A DNA stretch of 64,000 nucleotides from Monodelphis domestica (lineage: Eukaryota; Chordata; Mammalia; Didelphimorphia; Didelphidae): positions 11,022,257 to 11,086,256 of the forward strand of contig NC_077232.1 in NCBI RefSeq assembly GCF_027887165.1. Reading direction: 5' to 3'. Each line of letters opens with the position of its first letter. Position 1 is the stretch's first letter. The notes beneath the pieces were generated by a model. The model searched no databases, had not been told where the DNA came from, and saw nothing but the letters and a program-made list of their open reading frames with translations. The position numbers and the translations under genes were made by a program. Positions 43,691 to 55,687 of this stretch are shown here, piece by piece.

Positions 43691-45143
43691 GAGAGATGAA
43701 AAAGGAAAATGACAAAAGGTGGAGGGGATGTAGGAAAAGTGAGACACTAGTGCACTACTGGGGGAGTTGTCAACTGATTCAACAATTCTGAAGAGCAATT
43801 TGGACTGATGCCCAAAGGGCTATAAAACAGTACACGCGCTTTGACCCTGAAATCCTATTCCTAGGTTTGTATCTCCTAGAAATGAAAAAGCACCTCAATG
43901 TGCAAACTTTAAAGCAGCTCTTTTTGTGGTGGCAAAAATTGGAAAGTGAAGGGACACCCATCAATTGGGGAATGGCTGAGGAGGTTGTAATATATATGAT
44001 TGTAATAGACCACTATTGTGCTATAAGAAATGAGAATCAGGAAGATTTCAGAAAAACCTGGAAAGAATTAAATGAACTGTAATAGATAATAATGAGGGGA
44101 TATATTTGATTATTACTTGATAACTAAGAGATCAGGCAGTTACCTTATTGATTCTGTCTTTCCCTCCCCCCTCTATGCCTCTCTTCCTCCCATTTCCTCT
44201 CTCTTCCAGCTTTCCTCTTCAGCCTCCTCAGCTTCCCTCCCCTCTTTCTTCTTCTGGTTTCTAAGTCACTCACAGTGTGTTAATGATAATTCAAATGAAA
44301 TAATCTATCTCCTCTTTATCTTAAGTCAGGGTTTATTTGGGGAAGACAGGAAAAGGTGGAGAATGGAGGTAAGAGGGATGAGGAATTCCCTATACTACAG
44401 GTTGGCCTCAAGTTGGAGGATATTGGGATAGAGTTCAACTTGAGAGCAATGATTGATAGGTCTGGCAGTTCAGTCACTATCATAAACAGAGCAAGCCAAA
44501 GAGATTATTCAAGTCCAAGAGATAAATCAGTTCCTCCTTCCCTGGTATATGACAACCAGCAGACGCCGGGTAACCAGAATTCAACCAGCAGTTGGTTTTT
44601 GCTTTCAACTCTTTCCAGGTGACATTCCAAATGGAACCTTGGTTTGATTGACAGGTCACCACTCAACCATCGCTTCTGGTTTTTGCATGCTTTCCCAATT
44701 CCTCTTTAACAGAACTGAAACAGAAGGAAGGAAGCAGGACCAGGAGAAGATTGTTCATAGTTATACCAATATTGTATGATGAAGAACTATGAAAAACATA
44801 GCTATTCTCAGCAATAGGCAATCCCAAAGGACTCATGATGAAAAAGCCATCTGCTTCCAGAGAAAGAATCGATAGGGTTTGAATACAGACCAAAGCATGC
44901 CTTTTCACTTTTTTGCTTAGAAGTTTTGTTTGAATTTCTTTCTTCCAAAGGATTCCTATGGGAAAAGGTTTTTGTAGGATTACACAGATAAAATCTAAAT
45001 CAAATTGCTTACCATCTCAGGTAGGGTGGAGGGGAGGGATTGACCTTAATATTGTGATGTCATTTTGGTCCTCTTCCAGTATGAAAGACAATAACCAATA
45101 TGGGTACTTCCACATGCATAGCACAGCTGAAGAAGTTGTTCAT
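43691..45143 (+). mobile_element. Old L1 3'-end fragment (duplicated block alpha, copy II), interrupted
   Basis: Matches 1591-2373 of copy I, from GGATGTAGGAAAAGTGAGACACTAGTGCACTACTGG onward. It is split by a solo LTR at 44078-44711 and ends at the insertion point of the retroviral fossil at 45144. Confidence 0.8.
44078..44711. mobile_element. Solo LTR within the duplicated L1 fragment
   Basis: 634 bases, TGTAATAGATAATAATGAGGGG to CTCTTTAACA, with a perfect four-base duplication GAAC (44074-44077 and 44712-44715). It is absent from copy I, where the L1 fragment is uninterrupted near 1950-1965, so it inserted after the duplication. I could not fix the orientation. Confidence 0.85.
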
Positions 45144-45932
45144 TGTGACAGTGGCTGGCACTAGAGAAAAGTGCCAGGCTGAAGAGTATGTGAAATTGAT
45201 CACCTTTATGGGGGAGGGGCCGCAAGAGTGGATTCTGGAGGAGGAGTAGACTCTGGCTGGTAGAACAGTGAGGGTCTCTCAGTCTTAAGAGGTTGAAGAG
45301 AGAAGCTGGAAAAAGACTTTCTCCTGAGGGTTACCCACTTTTCCTGCTGGTGACTGGAAATCCTTCCCCCAATACTTCACAATTGAAGGGACTTTCTGAA
45401 GAGAGACCTGAGCATATTTTACCTCAACTCCAGTTTCCCAGCAGTGAGTCAACCTGACTTTCTGTCAGGGGGCTCAGGCTGCCAAGGCCTGAGTCCCCCC
45501 CCAAAAAAATCAAGAAGAGAGAGTAAAGGGTTTAGCTAGAGTCAGGGACCCCCTTTTCTCACTTTCCTTTTCCCATTCTTTCCCTGCCCATTTTTATATT
45601 TTTTTTTTGTATTACCTGATTGAGTTAACATTGAAAGTTATCTGTTCCCCAAGCTGAGTGTGAGTGATCGGGATCAAGGGGAGATCTTTTGGTCTCAAGT
45701 AGTGGAGGGGGGACAAGAGGGTCAAGAGCCAATTGGGGATATCAGATAAGGAGGGATGGCAGAAGGGGAAAATCTTCAAACCCCCTCTCCTCTCTCTGAG
45801 CCAACTCATTACTCTGCTGTCTCCCCTCAACCCCACTTTGAGAAGGGGGTTCTCCTCTCTTTCCCCCTCTCCACACCAAAGGTACAGACCTTCTGTCAGG
45901 TAAAACTTCCCTCTTTTATTTATTTTAAGACA
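45144..45932 (+). mobile_element. 5' LTR
   Basis: 789 bases. Followed directly by GATGGCATCCCGG, where a primer-binding site (TGGCATCCC) would be expected; the tRNA is not assigned. Confidence 0.85.
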
Positions 45933-46293
45933 GATGGCATCCCGGATTTATAGGAACCCCATTTATTAAAGAAAAAAACGTTAGTGACTCTGACCAACTT
46001 CCATCAACTGTCATTTATGAAGTTGTCATCAATTACAGCTCCTGAGGCTAAGCAGCCTTTGTCACCGACTCTGCCTAGCAGTTTCCAAACAGGATAAAAA
46101 ACATCTTTATTCCTTGTGGGGGCAGGGGGGGAACAAGTCAGTTACCAACTGCCACTCTGGTAAGTTACAAAAGTGAGGGAGAGAGGCTAATGTAAACAGG
46201 AAACTGTACTATCTAGCTAGAAGCAAAATCTGTGGGGACAGCAACCATTTTCTAAGTGTTAACTCCTGGCAGTTAGAGCCTAGAAAAGATCTA

Positions 46294-46443
46294 ATGGGAA
46301 ACATGTTACAACTAATGCTTTGGTCTTCTGGGCTAGGAATAATTGTCATTTATTGGGGCTACTGTATCATTTACAATACAGTGGCAGGGATGATAAACAA
46401 TGTACTGGGGACATTAACCAATATGACTATGGGATGGACATAG
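46294..46443 (+). other. Short hydrophobic ORF in the retroviral leader
   Basis: 49 codons from MGNMLQLMLW through a long hydrophobic stretch (LGIIVIYWGYCIIY) to a NMT glycosylation sequon near the end. It lies between the LTR and gag. The minus-strand fossil has an ORF in the same place (24796-24503) with a hydrophobic start and also a NMT sequon. A membrane-spanning leader related to the glyco-Gag idea is inference. Confidence 0.45.
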
Positions 46444-46632
46444 TTGCCAATGAATTATCTAGATGTGAATTACCTCTGGCAAATCATACCCCAAGTCTAT
46501 GTTGTGTTCATGGTAGAAACTAACATCTTAATATCAAAACTGGTGCCAACCTGATCTTCCCAAAGAGAACTGAACATGCTCTAGTCATTGATAATAGATT
46601 AGAGACATTGTTTGGTCAGATCCCTATTCTAA

Positions 46633-47559
46633 TTGAAATCTGCCTGGATTACATGCAGAGAAAACATGGCAGGGGGAAGGAAACTGACGAGGAGACTGGG
46701 GGATGTGATGGGACAGACTAATAAGGACAGTGTAGTTACTAACACTAATATTGGGACACCATTAAGTGCAGTAGGGGGAAATGACCTTGCCAATAACATA
46801 AAGGCACAAACTAATGCCTCTGGTAACAATCTTGCAAATGCATCAAAGGCTCAAAAGATTATGCCTTTGCGTGATATAGCTAAGGTCACTGATAACTCTG
46901 GAATTTTACATGCAAAGGCTCATAAGTCATTCACCACCCATGACTTAGAGTCTTTACTTATGCCTAAATTTTTATTAGAGCCTCATCTCACAATTAAAGA
47001 ACTAAAGAGTGCATTTTGCCACTATAAATCAGATTTTGAGGATGTAGAAATTCTTTTATTTGAACTTTTTACACCCCAGGAACATAAAAACTTTATTGAG
47101 CAAACTAGAACAGATTCTTTACTCATGAGCTGGCCAGAAGTTTTTGAGGATCTGGATTTTTCTAATCCAAGATCAATGAATTATCTGCAAAAATGCTGTG
47201 AGGACCTATCACAGGGAATGAAGCAATTGTCCAAAAGACCTAATGCATGGGGAAAATTTGACATATTATCCCAAGAAAAAAATGAGCATCCAAGCACATT
47301 TATTGATCGGCTTATTGAAAAAGCTGAGGGACTGTTAGGTTTTAGCCCTGATTCAAAAGAAGCAGAAGCACACGTGAGGAGACTATTTCTCAAGGGCTGT
47401 GATAAGCACTTGAGAGAGTTCTTTAGGAATTATTGCCCTAAGTTTCACACCATCTCACTTAATGAACTTAGACACACTGCCACCTATCTTCATGATAACA
47501 AAGCAGATCAAGAAAGAGAAAAGAATGATCTAAAGAAAAAAGCTCCAAGAGACCTTTGA
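46633..47559 (+). pseudogene. Retroviral gag-like remnant (capsid region)
   Basis: The longest open stretch of this fossil, 308 codons. It shows a capsid-type pattern: QTRTDSLLMSWPEVF, then HPSTFIDRLIEKAEGLLGF and LRHTATYLHDNKAD, followed by a charged end, comparable in layout to gammaretroviral capsid (residues about 200-300). The family is shared with the gag remnant at 23358-24796. It is a fossil and not claimed to be functional. Confidence 0.75.
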
Positions 47560-50500
47560 AATATTAAGGCAGAAAGAATTAGAGGAGGTTAAGAACCTGG
47601 ATGCAATTAATACATTTAACAGATAACCCACTCAGTATAGACAGACACCCCAAAGTCGACAGAGGGTGTAAAGAGATGCCAGGACTTGCTTTATGTGTTC
47701 TCGTCAAAGACACATAGTAAGAAACTGGCCAATGAAACATTGCTAAAAACAGGGCCCAAATAAGAGAGATGGGAAAGGTCAAAATGCATATTACCAGGGA
47801 ATAGTATATAATAACAAAAACTATGGGAGACAGGACTCTAATAGCAAGCAGTGTTGCTCTCACTGCAGACTGAGAGAACAGGAGACCCCAGACCTGAAAT
47901 CTATGGAAGCAGCAATAGCTTCTGGACCAAAACACCATCTGTCATTCAGAAGTTGTGATGAGAAATAAACATTATATTGCATGATGCCAGGCTCTAGCAT
48001 TATATAGTGAAAAAGAGACAAATTTGGGAGGTACCCCAGGGAGGAAACATGAGGACATAAGCATAAAGTGCACAAAGGGAGATAGTAAAAAGGAAAAAGA
48101 AAACTTTAAAAATTTAGTGGTGGAGAAACAGATAGTTGGGCAAGATGCCAAAGGAAGCAACTTAAGTACAAAACAAAAAGATATAATTGAGATGGAGAGT
48201 GAAATTATACACCAAATAGCAGGCATGAAACATGACATTTATGGTTCACAATACATGGGCACACAAAACTGCCTGGAGAAAAACAAGGAACAGACTAAAT
48301 CCTTTTTGGAAAATTTTTTTACCTAGCAGAATGGATCCAGGCAGTGGAAAATCAAATGGGGCTAGCAAATCTTTCAAACGCCAACTGAAGTATCCAGACC
48401 ATTCTGACAAGCTAGCTAAATGAGACATTGTTGCAAGAGCCTTTGGAGCTGATATATTTATACATCTAAGAGGGGAAAGACAGGAAAATGAGGGAGAACT
48501 AACTTAAATCCAAAAGCCAAAGACTTTTATCCACAAAATCCTAGAACACTCATAGATACCAGTCCTGGGGATACGTTTAGCACAGATCAATACCAAACTA
48601 CCAATGCTTTTCTATTCCCTGAACCAGAGACTGCAAAACAATTTAAGGGAGTGGGAACAGAAGAGTCTTTGATAGTGAAACATCAGCCAAGAAGCTCCTA
48701 AACTGAAATGAACACAAACACAAACCTTTCCTTTGAGCAAGCTGTTAGCTCATAGCAGCAGTGGTCCAAAGTGATACAGAGGTAGTTAATAATAGTGGAT
48801 TGAATGGGGGTGGCATAACTGAAGAGGGGATGGTACATTGCACTATAACATCTACAAAACCTGAACATCTACTAGATATATAAGTGCATTACAAACCCTA
48901 GGGCAAGAAAGTAAAGATGATAATGGGAAACCTGTGTGTGTACGCACCATAATAGCTAATTTACAAGAATCTCCAGAACCATATCTTGGGACAGAAGTGG
49001 GAGAACGAAAGTACAAACCTTTCAGTGATACAGGGCAAGGTGGATCTATATTGAAGTCATTCCCAGAAGATACCACCATAGAGGGAATGGTTTCTATGTC
49101 AACAGATACACAAGAGGGAGTAGATAAACAAGAACCTGAACCAGAAGATATGGTAGAACCTGTGCACTCCAGTAACATAAAAGCAGATCTGCAGGAAGCA
49201 GTTAACCCACAAGAATCAAATTTGTCCCCACAGAACACAGAATTAGAGCATATTACTGGGCAACAGATAGAAAAAGAGTTAGGAAATACAGAAATCACTG
49301 AAATGAGGTCAGACCAAGACACAAAGCCTGGGTTAACACCTGACACAGAATTACAACAGGTCACTGAACAAAAGACCTGGAGAGTACAGAAATCAGTGAC
49401 CAAGAGCCAGACTCAGACCCAGATGACACAGTACCAAATGGTACAATAATAGTTGACCAAAATAGTGATGAAGAACAGGAACCCTATGAGTACATTAAGC
49501 TTTGATAAAGTTCATAAAGATTTAGATGAATGGGACACAAATTAGCATACTGAACACCTGAATTCAGAACAAACAAGCTTTTCTGATTCTGATTCTGATG
49601 AAACAATTGAAAACAGAGGAAACTTTATCAGTAGAAGAAATACTGTATATTGCAGGAGTCAATAGTTATGAAGAATATGGTAAGAAGTATGAGTTAGGGG
49701 ACAGTGACACTGAATTGGAAGTAATATGATAGAGAACTTGGTACCAGGACTGGTTTGAGTTCTATAGGGTAGCAAACAACACAAAACCTTATAAGAACCT
49801 AGACTGGTACTAGGCATAAGATCTGACATACAATCCACGAAAAAACTTTAATCAAATTAGGAAACCACCTCAGCCCATAGTGACAATCCCTGACTGAAAA
49901 AAAAACCTGAGACAAATCTGTGAACCCCAGTAAATGTAGGTGAGGAACATCCAAGATGCTATTGGAGTATCTTAACCAAACATAAGTTATTGCAGTGAAA
50001 CCAAAATAGAATAAAGCCCAAGACAGATAGTATAAATTTGGGTTAGTTAGATCAGGGAGGATTAGTGTAGCCTGTGAAATACAGGAGAAGCAGTTCCTTG
50101 CAGAACCTGGGAGTTTGAGTGGATTTAGACTCCCTTAGTATTATTAAACCTATATATGAATTTCAATCTCGAGCCTAGACTAAAATATCATTAACCTCTA
50201 TAGTCAACCACATAGGAATAGAATAATTGCCTTACAATCACACATTAAGAAAGATACCTACATTCATTACATAAAAAAAGAATCTCACTTGCACACATAA
50301 GGATGGCACAAACATCCTGTATAAAGTTTCATTCACATGCACCAAAATATTCACTCTTACATGCACACACACATTAATCTTACACACACGCATGATCCTG
50401 TAGTTCTTTATACCTGAGATCATCTTTCAAGGTGAGACGACAGGCAAGTATGTATCCTGTAAAGGAGAAGGCACCCCTGACCTGTGACAAACTTCAAGCA

Positions 50501-51815
50501 ACACCAAAGGATGGAAGATACATGGACAACTGGAAAGAACTTTGAATCAAAGACATGATGGGGGATGAACTTCAGGAAAATGGGTCATGTAAGATTAATC
50601 ACGATCACATTAACTTCTAAAAAGCATCTTGGAGAAACGTGGCTTAAAAAAATCATTATCTAGGCTAAAAAATTTGAGAAGTTCTCATCCAATCTAGTGG
50701 TCGCCAAAAACTGTAACAGTTAAAATTTAGGGGAGACTGAGGCAGGTAGAAATTAGTTTCTCTCTGCAAGGAGTATTATATTTTTAGAGGTTTATTTGAG
50801 ATTAAGGATTAAAGAAAATACAGGATAAGAAACACGTGCCTAGGCCAGAGTGGCCTAGACAAGATAATCTCACATCATGGAAGAGACGCCTCTGCTCCAA
50901 AACGGAAGTCCAAAAGAGAGAGCCCGCCTATGGGGAAGACCCTTTAGATAAAATTTTGTTCTCATCCCAGGTGAGAATCCAATGAGATTAGAGGGCATTC
51001 TGGGAGCTAGCAAGGACTCCTGAGGAATGGAGTCCAGAGTTCAAATCTCAATTTTACACTTCACATATGAAGAAATACATTTACATGCACATTGGAATAA
51101 ATATCCATCCACCATGACATATGTAGAACAGGACCAAATTTTACATTGACATTAGGGGCTGTGCCGTAAATAAGGACAGCCCATAAATTGTATATCTGTA
51201 AATCAATCTCTACTACCAGAGGATATATGTATATATGTATTTAAATAACATGTGACATATGTAAATGTGTACAAATAGCAGACATACATATACATATGTA
51301 TAGCATAATAATGATCTAATCCAGTAATATAAATAGAAAGGAGAGTTAAAATACTAACCATTACTAGACAGGGTCAGAGTAGTTTAGAGCGGAAAAGGGA
51401 ATATTGTAACTAGAGAGGTAACATAGGGACAGAATAAATCAGATTTCATTAGATACAAGTTAATATTTATTTATATATGCCTATAAATGTCATAAATTGT
51501 TACAGTCGATAGTTCAATTTTACTTAAGATTTAAATTTTATATTGATTGCAATAGGAATGACTTTTGTATTATGAAATGGTTATATTGTACAAATTTTGT
51601 TGGCACATAATCCTAACACTCTTCCCACAACTCAGTCTGAGCATAAGAAGAAACTTAGGTAAGCAAATAGACAGATTAGGATAAGATTTATTATTTTGGG
51701 AGGGGGGAGGTTAGATGGGAACAATAAGTAGCATAGATATATTAGAATAGACATAGGGATATGTAACTGGCATGGGCCAGGCTGGCACCATGCGAACAAC
51801 AGGGAATGGAGGATT
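47560..51815 (+). other. Degenerate interior of the retroviral fossil
   Basis: After gag comes a charged, glutamate- and glutamine-rich stretch with an open segment at 48934-49449 containing SDTGQGGSIL, which may be a relic of a protease site. No reverse transcriptase, integrase or envelope could be recognised up to 51815. One solo LTR lies within it at 50712-51058. The remainder (51059-51815) is AT-rich without clear features. Confidence 0.55.
50712..51058 (+). mobile_element. LTR inside the retroviral fossil, related to 9048-9401
   Basis: TGTAACAGTTAAAATTTAGGGG to CAATTTTACA, 347 bases. It matches the minus-strand LTR at 9048-9401 in its first half (GAAATTAGTTTCT, CTGCAAGGAGTATTATAT, AGGTTTATT, GGCACGTGCC-type block). 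No clear target duplication is left. Confidence 0.65.
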
Positions 51816-52594
51816 TGTGACAGAGGCTGGCACTAGAGAAAAGTGCCAGACTGAAAAGTATGTGAAACTGATCACCTTAATGGTGGAAGGGGCCCCAGGA
51901 GTGGATTCCAGAGGAGGAGTAGACTCTGGATGGTAGAACAGTGAGGGTCTCTCAGTCTTAAGAGGTTGAAGAGAGAAGCTGGAAAAAGACTTTCTCCTGA
52001 GGGTTACCCACTTTTCCTGCTGGTGTCTGGAAATCCTTCTCCCAACACTTTGTAATTGAAGGGACTTTTTGAAGAGAGGCCTGAGCAGACTTTACCTCAA
52101 CTCCTGTTGCCCAGGGGTGAGTCAACCTGACTTTCTCTCAGGGGGATCAGGCTGCCAAGGCCCGAGTTACCCCCAAACTCAAGGAGGGAGGAGAAAGGAT
52201 TTATATAGACAGGGAATCCCTTTCCCCACTTTCCTTCTCCCATTCTTCCCTACCCATTGATCTTTTTGTATTACCTGATTGAGTTAACATTGAAAGTTAT
52301 CTGTTCCCCAAGCTGAGTGTGGATCAAGGGATCAAGGGGAGACCTTTTGGTCTCAATTAGTGGAGGGGGGACAAGAGGGACAAGAGCCAATTGGGGATAT
52401 CAGATAAGGAGGGATGGCAGAAGGGGAAAATCTTCAATCCCCCTCTTCTCTCTCTGAGCCAACCCATTACATCTGCTGTCTCCCCTGAACCCTGCTTTGA
52501 GAAGGGGGTTCTCCTCCCTTTCCCCCTCACTGTACCAAAAGCCGAAGCTTCTCTCGGGGTACAAAACTTCCCTTCTTTTTATTTTTTTAAAACA
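51816..52594 (+). mobile_element. 3' LTR
   Basis: 779 bases, aligned along the whole length to 45144-45932 with scattered substitutions and small gaps. Confidence 0.85.
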
Positions 52595-53329
52595 CCATGA
52601 AACTGAGAATCTTTTCAATGTCTAGTTTAAGACATATATTTCAAAATTTCCTTCTTTTCTGTGATTCTTTCTGGCTTTCCTTTGGTTCCTTTTGGTGCAT
52701 TAACAAAAGACATTTCAATTACTTTAGGCTTTTCTTATTGTCTCCTTCTTCTACAACTCCATCTGAAATACCTCAACCTCCTCCCCTGACAGAAAAGACA
52801 ATGATTTAGGAAAATGAAGCCCTTGTGACAAAAATACAGTTAAATGCTACATAGAAAATTTCTAAATATGTATGTCATTTGTCATCCTGAGGCTATCACC
52901 TCTTCATCAATAGGTAGTTGAGTAGCATGCTTCAGCATTAGTGCTGTTAGGTTTAGGATTTATTTAGCTTTCATTGGGAACAGGTTTCAGATCAGACAGA
53001 GTTTTTCCACTTTTAATACTTCTCCCTTAAGAGGGAAGACACACAGAATTTGCAGTGGTCACTTTAAGAGGCCTAGGATATAGGAGAGCCTGGGGGGAGT
53101 CTCTCCTGAGTTGTTTTGAAGACAGTCACTGGATCATTCTCTGACAGTAAAGAAGATTTGTTTTGTTATTTTGAGAGAGTTTTATTTGACAGTTGAGACT
53201 TTAGATTCATACTGTAAAAGTTAAAATTAATGGTTGGATCATGATTTTATGAAATTATGTGGTCGCCAGTATTTATTATATTTTGAGTTAGAAATTTATT
53301 TACAAATATATACAAATAGAGGGAAATGA
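52595..53329. repeat. Right part of duplicated block alpha, copy II
   Basis: Continues from 45143 across the retroviral fossil and matches 2374-3120 of copy I, including the first 110 bases of the LTR that starts at 3012. It breaks off at about 53329; copy I goes on with the rest of that LTR. Confidence 0.8.
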
Positions 53330-54084
53330 TATCTTCTACATTTACCAGACTGCCTCAGGGAAGCAGTCTCTTCTTTTATTGCAAAGGCTAGAATGGACCA
53401 CACTTGTCACCTTTCCCAACATATGGTACATCTTTGTACACAGTAGGATCTTCTTCACGATTTACTGAATTGGACTGATCTCTTTCAGTTCTCTAGGTCA
53501 GTTCCTTGAATCTGCCTTGATAACATCAGTAGCAATCAACTCTTTTGTCCACTTGAAGAGGATGACCAGGACTCAAGGTGATGGCTCCTCTGAGGATATC
53601 CAACTTTCATGATATCTGCCCAGTTTATTTGTTTTAAATTTGGTCAGTTTCAAACATTATTTGTTGGTTACAAAAATCATATTCTATCCCTCCCTCTATT
53701 CCCCCCCATTCCCATAACTGACGTGCAATTCCACTGGGTATTACATGTGACCTTGATCAACCTATTTGATTGTTGTTGATGTTTGCACTAGGATGTTCAT
53801 TTAGAGTCTATATCACCAAGAATATCCCATCTGCCCAGTTTCTAAGAATCAGTTGAAAGCCCAGACAGCTTAAGTGGCTGATGACATCAGAAAGCCCATC
53901 AATGAAAGATTAGGAGAGGACTGGATCCTCAAGGCTTCAGAAAGTGATGTGACAGTACTCAGGAAAAAATTATACCCATTGAGTCTATGACTTCCATTAT
54001 CATCTTAATTAGCAACCTCATGAATCTGTCACCTCCAAACCCAAAGCATCAAGCATCAAGGCCAAGTGAAAACAAGGGATGGAC
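53330..54084. other. Region downstream of the secreted-peptide gene, with a short L1 insertion
   Basis: Apparently unique sequence. The only element seen is a 203-base 5'-truncated L1 3'UTR piece on the minus strand (53626-53828), flanked by an exact 13-base duplication ATCTGCCCAGTTT (53613-53625 and 53829-53841). No coding region is recognised. Confidence 0.6.
53626..53828 (-). mobile_element. 5'-truncated L1 3'UTR fragment
   Basis: Contains the marsupial L1 3'UTR phrase GTGCAATTCCACTGGGTATTACATGTGACC, also found at 28420-28450. Bounded by a 13-base target duplication. Confidence 0.85.
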
Positions 54085-54104
54085 CAGAATTGCTTTGCAT
54101 TTGA

Positions 54105-54110
54105 TTTATT
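54105..54110 (-). terminator. Polyadenylation signal of the putative gene
   Basis: AATAAA on the minus strand, followed within about 25-45 bases by a TG-rich stretch (TCTGGTCCATCCCTTGTTTTC). A second AATAAA (minus, near 54642) lies in the intron between exons 2 and 3 and could end a shorter transcript. Confidence 0.45.
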
Positions 54111-54301
54111 GACAGAAAGATTTAAAACAAGACCTCAGGATCACAGGCTGTTTTTCTCATTACATTCTACAGGAATTAGGTTCTTCACTGACAAGAGGAA
54201 CAGAAAATCCAGAAGGCTAGTTACAATTTGATATTTGCTCAGAGAGATAAAGGTGAAGATGAGTCATCCTTTAGGAACATGATTTTATATTTCACTTCTG
54301 A

Positions 54302-55687
54302 TTAGACACGTATCTGTAATTGAGAGAAAGTTAATAAGATTCTGCTGCTCCTGAGGAAACCCACTGGGGCAGGACAGTTGCTCCCTCCTCACTTCTACTA
54401 GTTTTTCCAGAATATCCACTGGATCTTGGCTATTAATGAGTGATTGGGCAGGGATTGGTCTTCAGGAATTAGTTCCAACACAAGCATGTTTGAAGAGAAG
54501 AAGAAAGAAGCAGAATCTGGATACAGATAGCCTGAAACCCTGGAATTCTCCAGTGATTCATCCTTAATGCTGGTGATGGACTGGGAAAGAGGGGGTCACC
54601 CAAGAGAATGTATAAAAGGCTTTAGGAAGTCAGATTGATCTTTATTATTCAGAGACAGGACAACCGCAGGCCAGGTGCTGGCCAAATAGAAGAAAAAAGT
54701 TCAGTATCCTAACCTAGGGAAAGTAAGAGCCTCAATCATCTCAGCATGGGATGGAAGACATTCTGAATTAAACCAACTAGCTCATATCTCTAATCTAGCG
54801 AAGGGAAACTGGTGCCTCTCAGTTATCTGGGGGGAGGATGAGGAACTAAAAAGGCTATACTCAGGATACCTGGTCATTTGTGACTTGGGTCTGGGTTGGA
54901 GCTCAATGGGAACAGAGATGCATGCCTTTAAGATCTTACCTTATATTGCGTTGACCGAAGTAGTTTGTCCACTATACTCCAAACGTCTTTATCAAATGTA
55001 GAGGAAGTTCTATTTTGTGATTCCTTGCTTATTTCAGAAATTTGGCCCAAAGGCCTACAAATATTAGCTGGAAGAGATAAAAAGGAAATGAATGATGAGG
55101 ATGACTGACTGGCTTGGGTTCAATCCCTCAATCTTCCCTTGTTGGCAAACTCTTCTATCCCCTCCTCAATACAATCCCTGAGTTAAATAAGTAGAAATCT
55201 AAAAAGGAGATCTGGGAGAAATCTGTCCTTTTTGAAGATAGAGGGTGGGGGAGGAACAAGATGAGTTCTTAAGAACTACTGAACATGTATGTTTTGAGTT
55301 TCTTGTAGGGTAGTTGTAGAAGAGGCAGCATGGAATAATGGATAGGGCATCAGGAAGACTTAGTTTCCAAGTCTTTCTGAGATACTCACTGGTTTTATGA
55401 CCTTGGGCAAGTCATGGATCTTTTCTCCAACTTCTTTGTGCTCATTTGTAGAATGAATCAGATATCCCCTGAGGCCCATTCCAGCTCTCAAACTATGAAC
55501 CTTTATTTCATCCCATGAAGGAACCGTTGTCCTAAACCAAAATGTTTTCTATTCCAGATTTCCCACGTCTCAGGAGAGGCAGATGGGGAAATGATCCTCC
55601 TCAGGAGAACTCAATGAAAGGTCACTCACCTTCATAGGAGCAAGCAGCCAGGGTGAGCAGAAGGAAGGCAACAAGGAGAAGTCTCAT
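54302..55687 (-). CDS. Putative small secreted protein, three exons (secretoglobin-like plan, family uncertain)
   Basis: Minus-strand model. Exon 1 coding part is 55687-55630: ATG in a good context (CCACCATG), 19 codons of signal peptide, donor G/GTGAGTG in phase 1. Exon 2 is 55067-54940: acceptor TTATCTCTTCCAG, donor AAG/GTAAGA; of three frames only the one joined to exon 1 stays open over all 128 bases. Exon 3 is from 54313: acceptor TTTCTCTCAATTACAG, then three codons and TAA at 54302, with AATAAA about 190 bases on. The product has 65 residues: signal about 1-19, then a mature chain of about 46 with one cysteine (Cys23, in ANICRPL), an N-glycosylation sequon Asn38-Arg-Thr and a helix-like end (DVWSIVDKLLRS). 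A phase-1 junction a few residues before an I-C pair, and a tiny last exon, recall secretoglobins; but exon 2 is short and the second cysteine is missing. Apolipoprotein A-II has a similar exon plan. The family remains open. Confidence 0.45.
55320..55500 (+). repeat. tRNA-derived SINE (MIR/MAR class), near complete
   Basis: GAGGCAGCATGGAATAATGGATAGGG head, CTGGTTTTATGACCTTGGGCAAGTCA core, and CTCATTTGTAGAATGAATCAGAT with CCATTCCAGCTCTCAAACTATGA tail. It lies in the first intron of the putative gene and is shared with copy I in truncated form (5250-5400). Confidence 0.75.

Larger units (their letters stand above)
45144..52594 (+). mobile_element. Endogenous retrovirus fossil with two LTRs, class I-like
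   Basis: 5' LTR 45144-45932 and 3' LTR 51816-52594, both TGTGACAG to ACA. Flanks TCAT and CCAT fit a four-base duplication with one change, and copy I shows the empty site near 2374. Inside are a leader with a hydrophobic ORF, a gag-like region (46633-47559), a protease-like stretch further down, and a long degenerate part without recognisable polymerase or envelope. It is broken, with many breaks. The LTRs differ by roughly 10 percent by eye, which suggests an age of tens of millions of years, yet it is younger than the duplication. Confidence 0.9.

Noticed and set aside
54642-54647. Alternative end of the secreted-peptide gene at a second AATAAA
   Set aside because: Possible, but no in-frame stop with a splice-compatible exon precedes it as neatly as exon 3; reading through exon 2 gives a stop only in the intron.
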